Assembly: GCA_041581635.1 (NCBI GenBank)
Contig: JBFICW010000015.1
Location: 1 to 56,989, forward strand
Reading direction: 5' to 3'
Length of the DNA stretch: 56,989 nt
DNA from: Porticoccus sp041581635
GTDB taxonomy: Bacteria > Pseudomonadota > Gammaproteobacteria > Pseudomonadales > Porticoccaceae
Both the position numbers and the translations under genes were made by a program. Shown here one piece after another: positions 41,306 through 49,332 of the stretch (within the stretch, counting starts at the first letter, position 1; the number at the start of each line of letters is the position of its first letter). Under the pieces are notes generated by a model that was not told the origin of the DNA, did not search any database, and saw only the letters and a list, made by a program, of their open reading frames with translations.

Positions 41306-42321
41306 GCCCCCCCGGTAAATTCAACATCGGTACTTTGTTCAGCCAGCATGAGGCTCGTTAGAACCTCGTGGACTGGGCGCTTATTGAACATTGTATCGTA
41401 TAGGGCATTGACCAACGGCATATAAATACCCAGTTGTTCCGCCTCTTCTTTAATAATCCTGGTCGTATTAATACCCTCGGCAACTTGCCCCACCCGTTCT
41501 ATTGCCGTTTCAAGGTCTAGGCCTTCACCTAACGCATAACCTACTTGAAAATTACGACTAAGTGGCGATGTGCAGGTGACAAAAAGATCGCCTACTCCAC
41601 TTAGACCTAAAAATGTCATGGGGTTAGCGCCAAGACTCGCTGCAAAGCGGCTCATTTCAGCCAGACTACGTGTGATGAGAACACTGACGGTATTCTGCCC
41701 CATTTTCATGGCTGCCGACATACCCGCCGCTATGGCATAGATATTTTTGAGTGCCCCGGCAAGTTCCACCCCAAATCGATCGGTGTTGGCATACACTCTG
41801 AAATAATTAGAACTCAGTAATGTTTGAACATCTTTGCAAAGAGAGTCATCAGCACTGGCAACAACTGTTGCAGTTATCGCTTTCTTGGCAATTTCTTTCG
41901 CTAAATTTGGCCCGCTGATAATGCCAACCCTGGCCTGAGGGAGCTCTTCTTCAAGAATTTCACTCATTAGCTTGAAAGTCTGAGCCTCTATACCCTTTGC
42001 CGTACTGATGACTTTAGTGCCTTGGGCAATATGAGGACTGGCTTCGTGGGCCAGGTGACGAAATGCTTTGCTGGGAACAGAAAAGAAAACTGTCTGCCTT
42101 CCCTGCAGACATTCTTTCAGATTAGATGAAAAAGTTAAGGTAGGCTCAAGCTGGTAGCCGGGCAGGTATCGAGCATTTTCATGGTCTCGATCACACTGCT
42201 CGGCATTTGCTTGATCACGCATCCATAAAACAACATCGTGTCCATTGGCTGCTATCATATTTGCTATAGCAGTACCAAAACTACCGCCACCTAACACTGC
42301 TATTTTACTTGATGCTGCCAT
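41302..42321 (-). CDS. gpsA: Glycerol-3-phosphate dehydrogenase [NAD(P)+]
   Basis: This 339-residue enzyme reduces dihydroxyacetone phosphate to sn-glycerol 3-phosphate for phospholipid synthesis. The N-terminal dinucleotide motif is AVLGGGSFGTAIAN. GPNLAKEIAKKAIT and GVELAGALKNIYAIAAGM contain the substrate-binding and catalytic lysines, and GLSGVGDLFVTCTSPLSRN is a further signature. Length is normal. It heads the gpsA-DUF4389-sixA unit. Confidence 0.96.
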   Translation of the reverse strand: MAASSKIAVLGGGSFGTAIANMIAANGHDVVLWMRDQANAEQCDRDHENARYLPGYQLEPTLTFSSNLKECLQGRQTVFFSVPSKAFRHLAHEASPHIAQGTKVISTAKGIEAQTFKLMSEILEEELPQARVGIISGPNLAKEIAKKAITATVVASADDSLCKDVQTLLSSNYFRVYANTDRFGVELAGALKNIYAIAAGMSAAMKMGQNTVSVLITRSLAEMSRFAASLGANPMTFLGLSGVGDLFVTCTSPLSRNFQVGYALGEGLDLETAIERVGQVAEGINTTRIIKEEAEQLGIYMPLVNALYDTMFNKRPVHEVLTSLMLAEQSTDVEFTGGA

Positions 42322-42391
42322 TTCTGAACTTCAATATTGTCAATGGGTTGATTATAGGGCTATCAATCAGCTCATAGCTATATGAAACTCG

Positions 42392-44284
42392 TTATGAAGC
42401 TCTATCAAATAGCAATTGGTTAAGGCGTTTGACAAACAGCGAGGGGTTGTCCAATTGCTCACCTGCCGACAGAGTAGCCTGATCGTAGAGCAACTCAGCA
42501 AGCTCACCAGATTTTTCTTCATCGGTAGATTCAGCGAGACGGGTAACCAATGGATGTTTGGTATTCACCTCCAGGACAGGTTTATCCTCTGGTACTGGTT
42601 GCCCCGCCGCTTCCATCATCTTACGCATTTGTGGGCTAAGCGCATGTTCAGCATAAACTAGACACGCGGGAGAATCGGTTAAACGACGTGTTTCACGCAC
42701 GCTTTCCACTCGCCCATCCAGGTGACCAGTTATTTTCTTCATAATATCGGATGATGTTTCGGTGTCTTTTTCATCGGCATCTTCAGTATTACCCAAGATA
42801 GACTCATCAAGTTCACCTTTGGTAATGTCCTGTAAGGGTTTACCGTCAAACTCCTGAAGGTGAGACAACGTCCACTCATCAAGGCGATCGGTCAGTAATA
42901 GAACTTCTATACCCTGCTTCCGGAATACTTCGAGATAGGTGCTATTACGAGCTGTTGTTATGTTGTCTGCCACAAGATAATAAATCTTATCCTGGCCGTC
43001 TTTCATACGTGAGATATAGTCCGCAAAGGATACAGTTTGCTCATCGCCTTCAGTTTCTGTCGTCGAATAACGGAATAGACCACCAACTCGTTCGCGGTTA
43101 GCAAAGTCCTCAGCAGGCCCCTCTTTCAAGACACTGCCAAATTCCTTCCAAAAACCTGAGTAATCATCCGGTGATTCCTTGGCCATTTTCTCCAGTAAAT
43201 CCAAAACACGCTTAACCATGGCGCTTCGGATACTATCGACGGCCGTACTGCTCTGAAGAATTTCACGGGACACGTTTAGTGGCAGGTCATTAGAATCTAG
43301 TATGCCTTTCACAAACCTCAGATACATCGGTAGAAACTGCGATGCATCGTCCATGATAAAAGTACGCTGAATGTAGAGTTTCAGGCCTCTGGCAACTTCA
43401 CGGTTATGCAGATCAAAGGGGGCATGTGCAGGAATATAAAGCAAGCTGGTGTAATCCAACTTTCCTTCTACGCGATTATGGCTCCAGATGAGAGGGTCTT
43501 CGAAATCATGGGATACATGCTTGTAGAACTCTTTGTATTCCTCATCTTTAATATCATTGCGAGGACGAGTCCAGAGTGCTGTGGCTGAATTTAATACCTG
43601 GTATTCATCCTCTACCGGTTCATCGCTGTCATTATCAGTTGTTGACGACGGTTTTTTTACTTCAATAGGCACAGCAATGTGGTCTGAATACTTTCTGATG
43701 GTACCTCTTATTCTCAGGTCAGCGGCATATTCAAGTTCATCTTCTTTCAAGTAAAGGGTAATGGTGGTGCCACGATCTACTTTTTCAATATCTTCTACAG
43801 TATATTCAGCTTCACCCTCACACGTCCAACGAACTGCTTGGTCTGCAGGTAACCCAGCTCGGCGTGTTTCTACAACCACCTTATCTGCAACAATAAAGGC
43901 TGAATAGAAACCAACACCAAATTGTCCGATTAACTGGGAATCTTTCTTTTGGTCGCCGCTAAGTCCACTTAAGAACTGAGAGGTACCCGATTTTGCAATG
44001 GTACCCAAGTGCTCAATGGCTTCCTCACGAGACATCCCAATACCATTATCTTGAATAGTAATTGTTCCAGCTTCGGGATCAGAGGTGATTCTCACCTTAA
44101 GGTCAGGGGAATCTTCGTAGAGCGACGAGTCAGCTAACGCTTCAAAACGCAATTTATCCACTGCATCAGAAGCATTGGAAATCAACTCACGGAGAAAGAT
44201 TTCTTTGTTGCTGTACAGAGAGTGAATCATTAAGTGCAGAAGTTGTTTTGCTTCGGTCTGAAAACCGTGAGTTTCAACAGTCAT
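42392..44284 (-). CDS. htpG: Chaperone HtpG (Hsp90)
   Basis: This 630-residue cytosolic Hsp90 has an N-terminal GHKL ATPase domain (ELISNASDAVDKLRFEAL, then DNGIGMSREE and GQFGVGFYSAF). A middle domain follows (RGLKLYIQRTFIMDD, LPLNVSREILQ) and a C-terminal dimerisation domain. There is a charged linker at about residues 215-235 (KKPSSTTDNDSDEPVEDE). The promoter region carries an excellent RpoH-type promoter (44354-44381), which indicates heat-shock control. It stands alone between gpsA and sucD. Confidence 0.97.
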   Translation of the reverse strand: MTVETHGFQTEAKQLLHLMIHSLYSNKEIFLRELISNASDAVDKLRFEALADSSLYEDSPDLKVRITSDPEAGTITIQDNGIGMSREEAIEHLGTIAKSGTSQFLSGLSGDQKKDSQLIGQFGVGFYSAFIVADKVVVETRRAGLPADQAVRWTCEGEAEYTVEDIEKVDRGTTITLYLKEDELEYAADLRIRGTIRKYSDHIAVPIEVKKPSSTTDNDSDEPVEDEYQVLNSATALWTRPRNDIKDEEYKEFYKHVSHDFEDPLIWSHNRVEGKLDYTSLLYIPAHAPFDLHNREVARGLKLYIQRTFIMDDASQFLPMYLRFVKGILDSNDLPLNVSREILQSSTAVDSIRSAMVKRVLDLLEKMAKESPDDYSGFWKEFGSVLKEGPAEDFANRERVGGLFRYSTTETEGDEQTVSFADYISRMKDGQDKIYYLVADNITTARNSTYLEVFRKQGIEVLLLTDRLDEWTLSHLQEFDGKPLQDITKGELDESILGNTEDADEKDTETSSDIMKKITGHLDGRVESVRETRRLTDSPACLVYAEHALSPQMRKMMEAAGQPVPEDKPVLEVNTKHPLVTRLAESTDEEKSGELAELLYDQATLSAGEQLDNPSLFVKRLNQLLFDRAS

Positions 44285-44353
44285 GGTTACGACAATCTCC
44301 TATTACCTTATTTGTGTATTACGATGTGTGACTAATTAATGGTCTGTGAACAC

Positions 44354-44381
44354 AAATGGGGGCGAGGCTGAATAATTCAAC
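44354..44381 (-). promoter_or_regulatory. Sigma-32 (RpoH) type promoter of htpG
   Basis: On the minus strand GTTGAAT (44375-44381) and CCCCATTT (44354-44361) are separated by 13 bp, close to the CTTGAAA / CCCCATNT consensus. The -10 region ends about 70 nt upstream of the htpG start. Confidence 0.75.
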
Positions 44382-44455
44382 TGCTAAGGTAAATAAAATA
44401 TGTGGCGCCAATAGATTGTCCCTGCGCGTCTGAGACAGAATAAATTACGAGGTAA

Positions 44456-44484
44456 AAAAAAGCGGCCATTGAGGCCGCTTTTTT
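44456..44484 (-). terminator. Terminator of the sdh-suc operon
   Basis: The stem GCGGCC / GGCCGC with an ATTGA loop is flanked by A-runs and T-runs, so it works on either strand. It lies just after the sucD stop and ends the long TCA operon. Confidence 0.85.
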
Positions 44485-44500
44485 AGAAAGGTGGTGGTTG

Positions 44501-45373
44501 TTACCAGCCAGTCACTTCCTTGAGTCCATCACCAATGTCTGCAAGGCTTCGGACAGTTTTAACACCGGCATCTTCTAGTGCTGCAAACTTTTCATCCGCA
44601 GTGCCTTTGCCACCAGCAATAATAGCGCCAGCATGGCCCATGCGCTTACCAGCGGGTGCTGTAACACCGGCAATATAGGAAACTACCGGTTTGGTAATAT
44701 TTTCTTTGATGAAAGCCGCTGCTTCTTCTTCCGCAGATCCGCCAATTTCGCCGATCATCACGATAGCCTCAGTGGCGGGATCTTTCTCGAACATGGCAAG
44801 AATATCAATAAAGTTTGAACCCGGAATAGGATCTCCACCAATACCAACACAAGTAGATTGGCCAAAACCATAATCGGTGGTTTGCTTAACCGCTTCATAG
44901 GTCAAAGTGCCAGAGCGAGAGACAATGCCCACTTTACCTGGCAAGTGGATATGGCCAGGCATAATACCTATTTTGCATTCTCCGGGTGTGATAACGCCTG
45001 GGCAGTTAGGTCCAATCAGGCGTACACCTAGCTCATCACATTTCACTTTGCAGTCCAGCATATCCAACGTTGGAATACCTTCAGTGATACAGACGATAAG
45101 CTTAATACCGGCATTAGCAGCTTCCAGTATGGAATCTTTACAGAACGGCGCAGGAACATAGATAACAGAAGCTTCAGCACCTGTTTCAGCGACGGCATCA
45201 GCAACGGTATTAAATACAGGCAAACCCAAATGTGTTGTTCCACCCTTGCCCGGTGTTACACCTCCGACCATTTTTGTACCGTATTCAATCGCTTGTTCTG
45301 AGTGAAAAGTACCTTGGCCACCGGTAAAACCCTGGCAAATTACTTTAGTGTCTTTATTAATCAAAATAGACAT
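44501..45373 (-). CDS. sucD: Succinyl-CoA synthetase alpha subunit
   Basis: This 290-residue subunit binds CoA and carries the phosphohistidine. It starts MSILINKDTKVICQGFTGGQGTFHSEQAI, has the signature SRSGTLTYEAVKQTT and CVGIGGDPIPGSNFID, and the active-site His in GHAGAIIAGGKGTA. With SucC it makes ATP or GTP from succinyl-CoA. The ATG overlaps the sucC stop by one base (TAATG), indicating coupling. Last gene of the operon. Confidence 0.97.
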   Translation of the reverse strand: MSILINKDTKVICQGFTGGQGTFHSEQAIEYGTKMVGGVTPGKGGTTHLGLPVFNTVADAVAETGAEASVIYVPAPFCKDSILEAANAGIKLIVCITEGIPTLDMLDCKVKCDELGVRLIGPNCPGVITPGECKIGIMPGHIHLPGKVGIVSRSGTLTYEAVKQTTDYGFGQSTCVGIGGDPIPGSNFIDILAMFEKDPATEAIVMIGEIGGSAEEEAAAFIKENITKPVVSYIAGVTAPAGKRMGHAGAIIAGGKGTADEKFAALEDAGVKTVRSLADIGDGLKEVTGW

Positions 45374-46542
45374 TACTGGTTGCCCTCCGCTGCTTTAACC
45401 ACTTGCTGAGCACCATCGGTCAAGCTGGTTGCTGCAATAATATTCAATCCACTCTCCGCAAGAAGTTTGGTACCAAGGTCAGCATTGTTGCCTTCGAGCC
45501 TGACAACAACAGGGACTTCTACACCTACTTCTTCAACGGCACCGATAACACCCTCGGCAATCAAGTCACAACGGACGATCCCACCAAAAATATTAATAAA
45601 CACAGCTTTAACTTTTTCGTCGGAAAGGATAATTTTAAATGCTTCAACGACACGCTCTTTGGTCGCGCCACCACCTACATCCAGGAAGTTAGCAGGATCA
45701 CCACCGTGGAGTTTAACTATATCCATGGTACCCATGGCTAAACCAGCACCGTTGACCATACAGCCGATATTGCCGTCTAGCGCGACATAGTTAAGATCCC
45801 ACTGAGCAGCATGTGCCTCGCGTGCATCATCTTGGGATGGGTCGTGCATTTCGCGCAGTTTAGGCTGGCGATACATTGCGTTACCATCGATATTGATTTT
45901 GCCGTCGAGGCAGTGGAGGTCACCGCCTGCAGTAATAACCAATGGGTTGATTTCCAATAGCGCTAGATCAAAGTCTTGGAATAATTTTGCCAGCCCCAAA
46001 AACAACTTCGTGAACTGTTTAATTTGGTTAGGGTTTAAACCTAGTTGGAATGCCAGTTCACGGGCCTGGTAAGGTTGTGCGCCCGTCAGTGGATCAATCG
46101 TAGCTTTGAGGATCTTTTCAGGCGTTTCTTCAGCCACTTTCTCAATTTCTACACCACCTTCAGTGGATGCCATGAAGACGATACGACGCGATGAGCGATC
46201 AACCACAGCTCCAAGGTACAACTCCTGATCAATATCAGTACAGGGCTCAACAAGGATCCTGCTTACAGGTTGTCCATTATCATCTGTTTGGTAGGTCACC
46301 AAACGATTTCCAAGCCACTTGCGTGAGAATTCTTCAATCTCTGCTTTCGAGGTGACTAGCTTAACGCCACCCGCTTTCCCGCGACCGCCCGCATGAACCT
46401 GAGCTTTTACAACCCAGCGATCACCGCCGATAACATCGGCAGCAGCAATTGCTTCAGGAACAGTTTCCGCAGCCACTCCTTCTGACACGGGAAGTCCATA
46501 CTCAGCGAAAAGCTGCTTCGCCTGATATTCATGTAGATTCAT
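45373..46542 (-). CDS. sucC: Succinyl-CoA synthetase beta subunit
   Basis: This 389-residue subunit has an ATP-grasp domain (MNLHEYQAKQLFAEYGLPVSEG, then WVVKAQVHAGGRGKAGGVKL) and a C-terminal CoA-ligase domain (LDVGGGATKERVVEAFKII, FINIFGGIVRCDLIAEGV). Length matches the E. coli protein. It follows lpdA by 79 bp and precedes sucD with a one-base overlap. Confidence 0.97.
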   Translation of the reverse strand: MNLHEYQAKQLFAEYGLPVSEGVAAETVPEAIAAADVIGGDRWVVKAQVHAGGRGKAGGVKLVTSKAEIEEFSRKWLGNRLVTYQTDDNGQPVSRILVEPCTDIDQELYLGAVVDRSSRRIVFMASTEGGVEIEKVAEETPEKILKATIDPLTGAQPYQARELAFQLGLNPNQIKQFTKLFLGLAKLFQDFDLALLEINPLVITAGGDLHCLDGKINIDGNAMYRQPKLREMHDPSQDDAREAHAAQWDLNYVALDGNIGCMVNGAGLAMGTMDIVKLHGGDPANFLDVGGGATKERVVEAFKIILSDEKVKAVFINIFGGIVRCDLIAEGVIGAVEEVGVEVPVVVRLEGNNADLGTKLLAESGLNIIAATSLTDGAQQVVKAAEGNQ

Positions 46543-46621
46543 AGTGATTTCCGTTTGCTGGTTTCATTGGTGATATAAAAACTCCACTGGTTAGCGAGAC
46601 CTGTTGAGTTTCGGGGTACGA

Positions 46622-48064
46622 CTATTTACGCTTTTTACGATTTGGAATATGAATAGCGTGGCCATTGACAGCCAACGCAGCTTCATGAACGGCTTCGGAG
46701 AGTGTTGGGTGTCCAAAGACGGTCATACCAATATCTTCGGCACTGGAACCAAACTCCATGGCAATAGCAACCTGTTGAACCAGATCGGCAGCACTAGGGC
46801 CAACGATGTGGCAACCAAGAATTCTGTCCGTAGTGGCATCGGCAATCATTTTTACCATGCCGTCAGTTTCATTAGCAGCCATTGCCCGACCACTGGCAAT
46901 AAAGGGGAAAATACCCACATTATAAGATTCACCAGCTTGCTTTAGCTGCTCTTCAGTTTTACCCACCGAAGCAATCTCCGGGTGAGTGTAAATAACATTA
47001 GGAATAATATCGTAGTTCATCTGTGTCTTCTGGCCCGCTATACGCTCAGCGACCATAACACCCTCTTCTGAACCCTTATGCGCCAGCATTGGACCTCGAA
47101 CAACATCTCCCACTGCCCATACACCCGGTGCATTGGTTGCGCATTGATCATTGACGAAAATAAAGCCTCTTTCATCGAGGTTTACGCCACTGTCAGCTGC
47201 AAGCAAACCTTCTGTGTAAGGACGCCGACCAACACAAACGATTAATTTATCGAAGGTTTCCTGTGCTTCATTACCGTCGCTATCCTGGTAAGTGACAATC
47301 ACCTCATTGCCTTTTACCTCGCTACCAGTAACTCGGCAGCTTAAGCGTATGTCCAAGCCTTGCTTGGTATATATTTTTTTGGCTTCCTTGGCGATTTGTT
47401 GATCCATCATGGCCAGGAAATCGTCCATGGCTTCGAGTAGCACAACCTTGCTACCGACACGATTCCAAACACTGCCTAACTCAAGACCAATGACGCCAGC
47501 ACCAATGACTCCCAGCCTTTTGGGGGCCGATGTAATTTCAAGAGCACCCGTTGAATCAATGATTGTGTCACCATTGAGCGGAGCGACGGGGATATCGATT
47601 GGCTGTGAACCTGTAGCAATAATGACGTTGCCAGCTGAAAGGACAGTTGTTTTGCCATTGTGATCTGTGTATTCAACCTGGCGGCCAGCCAGGAGCTTAC
47701 CGCTGCCAAATAACGAGGTTACACCGTTGCTTTTAAACAATCCGGCAATGCCATCAGTCAGCTGCTTTACGATTTTACCTTTTCGGTTAATCATCGCATC
47801 TACATCTAACGCTACATCACCGGTATTGATGCCATGGCTGGCCAAGTCGGTCTTGGTCTCATGGTATTTATAGGAGCTATCGAGTAATGCTTTAGAGGGG
47901 ATACACCCTACGTTAAGGCAAGTGCCGCCATTGACACCTTTCCCCTCTGCATTTTGCCACTTCTCAATACAGGCCGTTTTCAAACCAAGCTGTGCTGCTC
48001 TGATCGCCGCAACGTAGCCTGCGGGGCCGGCACCTATAACAATGACATCATAATTATCAGACAT
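46622..48064 (-). CDS. lpdA: Dihydrolipoyl dehydrogenase (E3 of oxoglutarate dehydrogenase)
   Basis: This 480-residue flavoprotein reoxidises dihydrolipoyl groups with NAD+. The FAD motif is VIVIGAGPAGYVAAIRAAQLG. The redox disulfide is in NGGTCLNVGCIPSKALL, the NAD motif is LGVIGAGVIGLELGSVW, and the C-terminal catalytic His lies in FGHPTLSEAVHEA. The gene sits between sucB and sucCD, the arrangement I recall for Pseudomonas lpdG. This suggests a copy dedicated to oxoglutarate dehydrogenase. A few extra basic residues (HIPNRKKRK) end the protein. Confidence 0.96.
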   Translation of the reverse strand: MSDNYDVIVIGAGPAGYVAAIRAAQLGLKTACIEKWQNAEGKGVNGGTCLNVGCIPSKALLDSSYKYHETKTDLASHGINTGDVALDVDAMINRKGKIVKQLTDGIAGLFKSNGVTSLFGSGKLLAGRQVEYTDHNGKTTVLSAGNVIIATGSQPIDIPVAPLNGDTIIDSTGALEITSAPKRLGVIGAGVIGLELGSVWNRVGSKVVLLEAMDDFLAMMDQQIAKEAKKIYTKQGLDIRLSCRVTGSEVKGNEVIVTYQDSDGNEAQETFDKLIVCVGRRPYTEGLLAADSGVNLDERGFIFVNDQCATNAPGVWAVGDVVRGPMLAHKGSEEGVMVAERIAGQKTQMNYDIIPNVIYTHPEIASVGKTEEQLKQAGESYNVGIFPFIASGRAMAANETDGMVKMIADATTDRILGCHIVGPSAADLVQQVAIAMEFGSSAEDIGMTVFGHPTLSEAVHEAALAVNGHAIHIPNRKKRK

Positions 48065-48095
48065 AGTAATCTCAAGTGTATCAGTGTGTTATCGA

Positions 48096-49289
48096 TTAAA
48101 TCTCAAGCAAAATCTTAGCTGGATTTTCAATCATTTCCTTAATGGCGACCAGGAATCGAACCGCTTCCTTACCATCAATTAAGCGATGGTCGTATGACAG
48201 GGCGAGATTCATCATAGGACGAATAACGACTTGTCCATTTTCAGCAACGGGACGTTCCTTAATTGAATGCATACCGAGAATAGCAGCCTGCGGCGGATTT
48301 AAAATCGGTGTTGATAGCAGTGAGCCAAACACGCCACCGTTAGTGATAGTGAATGTCCCGCCGGTCATTTCTTCAATTGTGAGCTTCCCATCGCGTGCCT
48401 TTGCACCAAACTCTGCGATGGTGCTTTCAACTTCAGCGATGCTCATATTATCGGCATCGCGAAGCACGGGTACCACTAGACCTTTGTCGGTAGAAACGGC
48501 GACACCTACATCCTGATAGCCATGGTAAACAACATCATTTCCATCAATAGAAGCATTAACCGCAGGGAACCGTTTAAGTGCTTCAGTGGCTGCACGAACA
48601 AAGAAACCCATGAAGCCTAGGCGAGTACCATTGTGAACCTTGGTAAACTCATCTTTGTATTCAGAGCGAAGAGCCATAATGCGATGCATATCAACCTCGT
48701 TAAAGGTGGTCAGCATTGCTGTCGTTTGAGTCACCTGCAACAGCCTATCAGCAATTCTTGCGCGCATTCGTGTCATTGGAACGCGTTTTTCGACACGATC
48801 GCCAGCAGAAACAACCACGGCGACTTCAGGAGCCACAGTAGTTGACTGAGCAGGAGCTGGCTCAAGCGTCTTCAAAGAAGCGACATCTTCTTTGGTTATT
48901 CGCCCATCTTTACCGCTACCTACAACTTTCTGAAGGTCTATTCCTCTCTCCTCGGCAATTTTTCTAGCAGCGGGGCTAGCAATTGCTTCTTGGTCGCTGG
49001 CGACATTTTCTTCAGTAACTACTTCGGCTACAGGTTCGCTAGCTGCAACTGCACCAGCGACGACATGAGCTATGACCTCATTACTGAGGACAATCTCACC
49101 TTCTTCCTTTAATACATCTTTCAATGTTCCATCAGCAGGGGCAACCACCTCAAGAACAACCTTATCTGTTTCAATATCAACCAAAAGCTCATCTCTGGTG
49201 ACAGATTCACCGGGTTGCTTATGCCAAGTGGCAATACTGCCTTCCTGAACTGACTCGGGAAAGGTTGGTGCCTTAATTTCAATACTCAT
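48096..49289 (-). CDS. sucB: Dihydrolipoyllysine succinyltransferase (E2 of oxoglutarate dehydrogenase)
   Basis: This 397-residue E2 has one lipoyl domain (residues 1-80, lipoylated Lys in DIETDKVVLEV). An Ala/Val-rich linker, a peripheral subunit-binding domain (about 105-140, ASPAARKIAEERGIDLQKVVGSGKDGRITKEDV pattern) and the catalytic core follow. The active site is in LSYDHRLIDGKEAV. It transfers succinyl from E1 to CoA. It is placed directly between sucA (43 bp) and lpdA (31 bp). Confidence 0.97.
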   Translation of the reverse strand: MSIEIKAPTFPESVQEGSIATWHKQPGESVTRDELLVDIETDKVVLEVVAPADGTLKDVLKEEGEIVLSNEVIAHVVAGAVAASEPVAEVVTEENVASDQEAIASPAARKIAEERGIDLQKVVGSGKDGRITKEDVASLKTLEPAPAQSTTVAPEVAVVVSAGDRVEKRVPMTRMRARIADRLLQVTQTTAMLTTFNEVDMHRIMALRSEYKDEFTKVHNGTRLGFMGFFVRAATEALKRFPAVNASIDGNDVVYHGYQDVGVAVSTDKGLVVPVLRDADNMSIAEVESTIAEFGAKARDGKLTIEEMTGGTFTITNGGVFGSLLSTPILNPPQAAILGMHSIKERPVAENGQVVIRPMMNLALSYDHRLIDGKEAVRFLVAIKEMIENPAKILLEI

Positions 49290-49332
49290 TTTTTTTCGTT
49301 TCCTTGATCAAGAACAGCGGTTCAACCGCTGC

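Noticed and set aside
45403..45790. Plus-strand open frames of about 110 codons opposite sucC
   Set aside because: They lie wholly antisense to an intact, conserved gene and show no recognisable domain or ribosome site.
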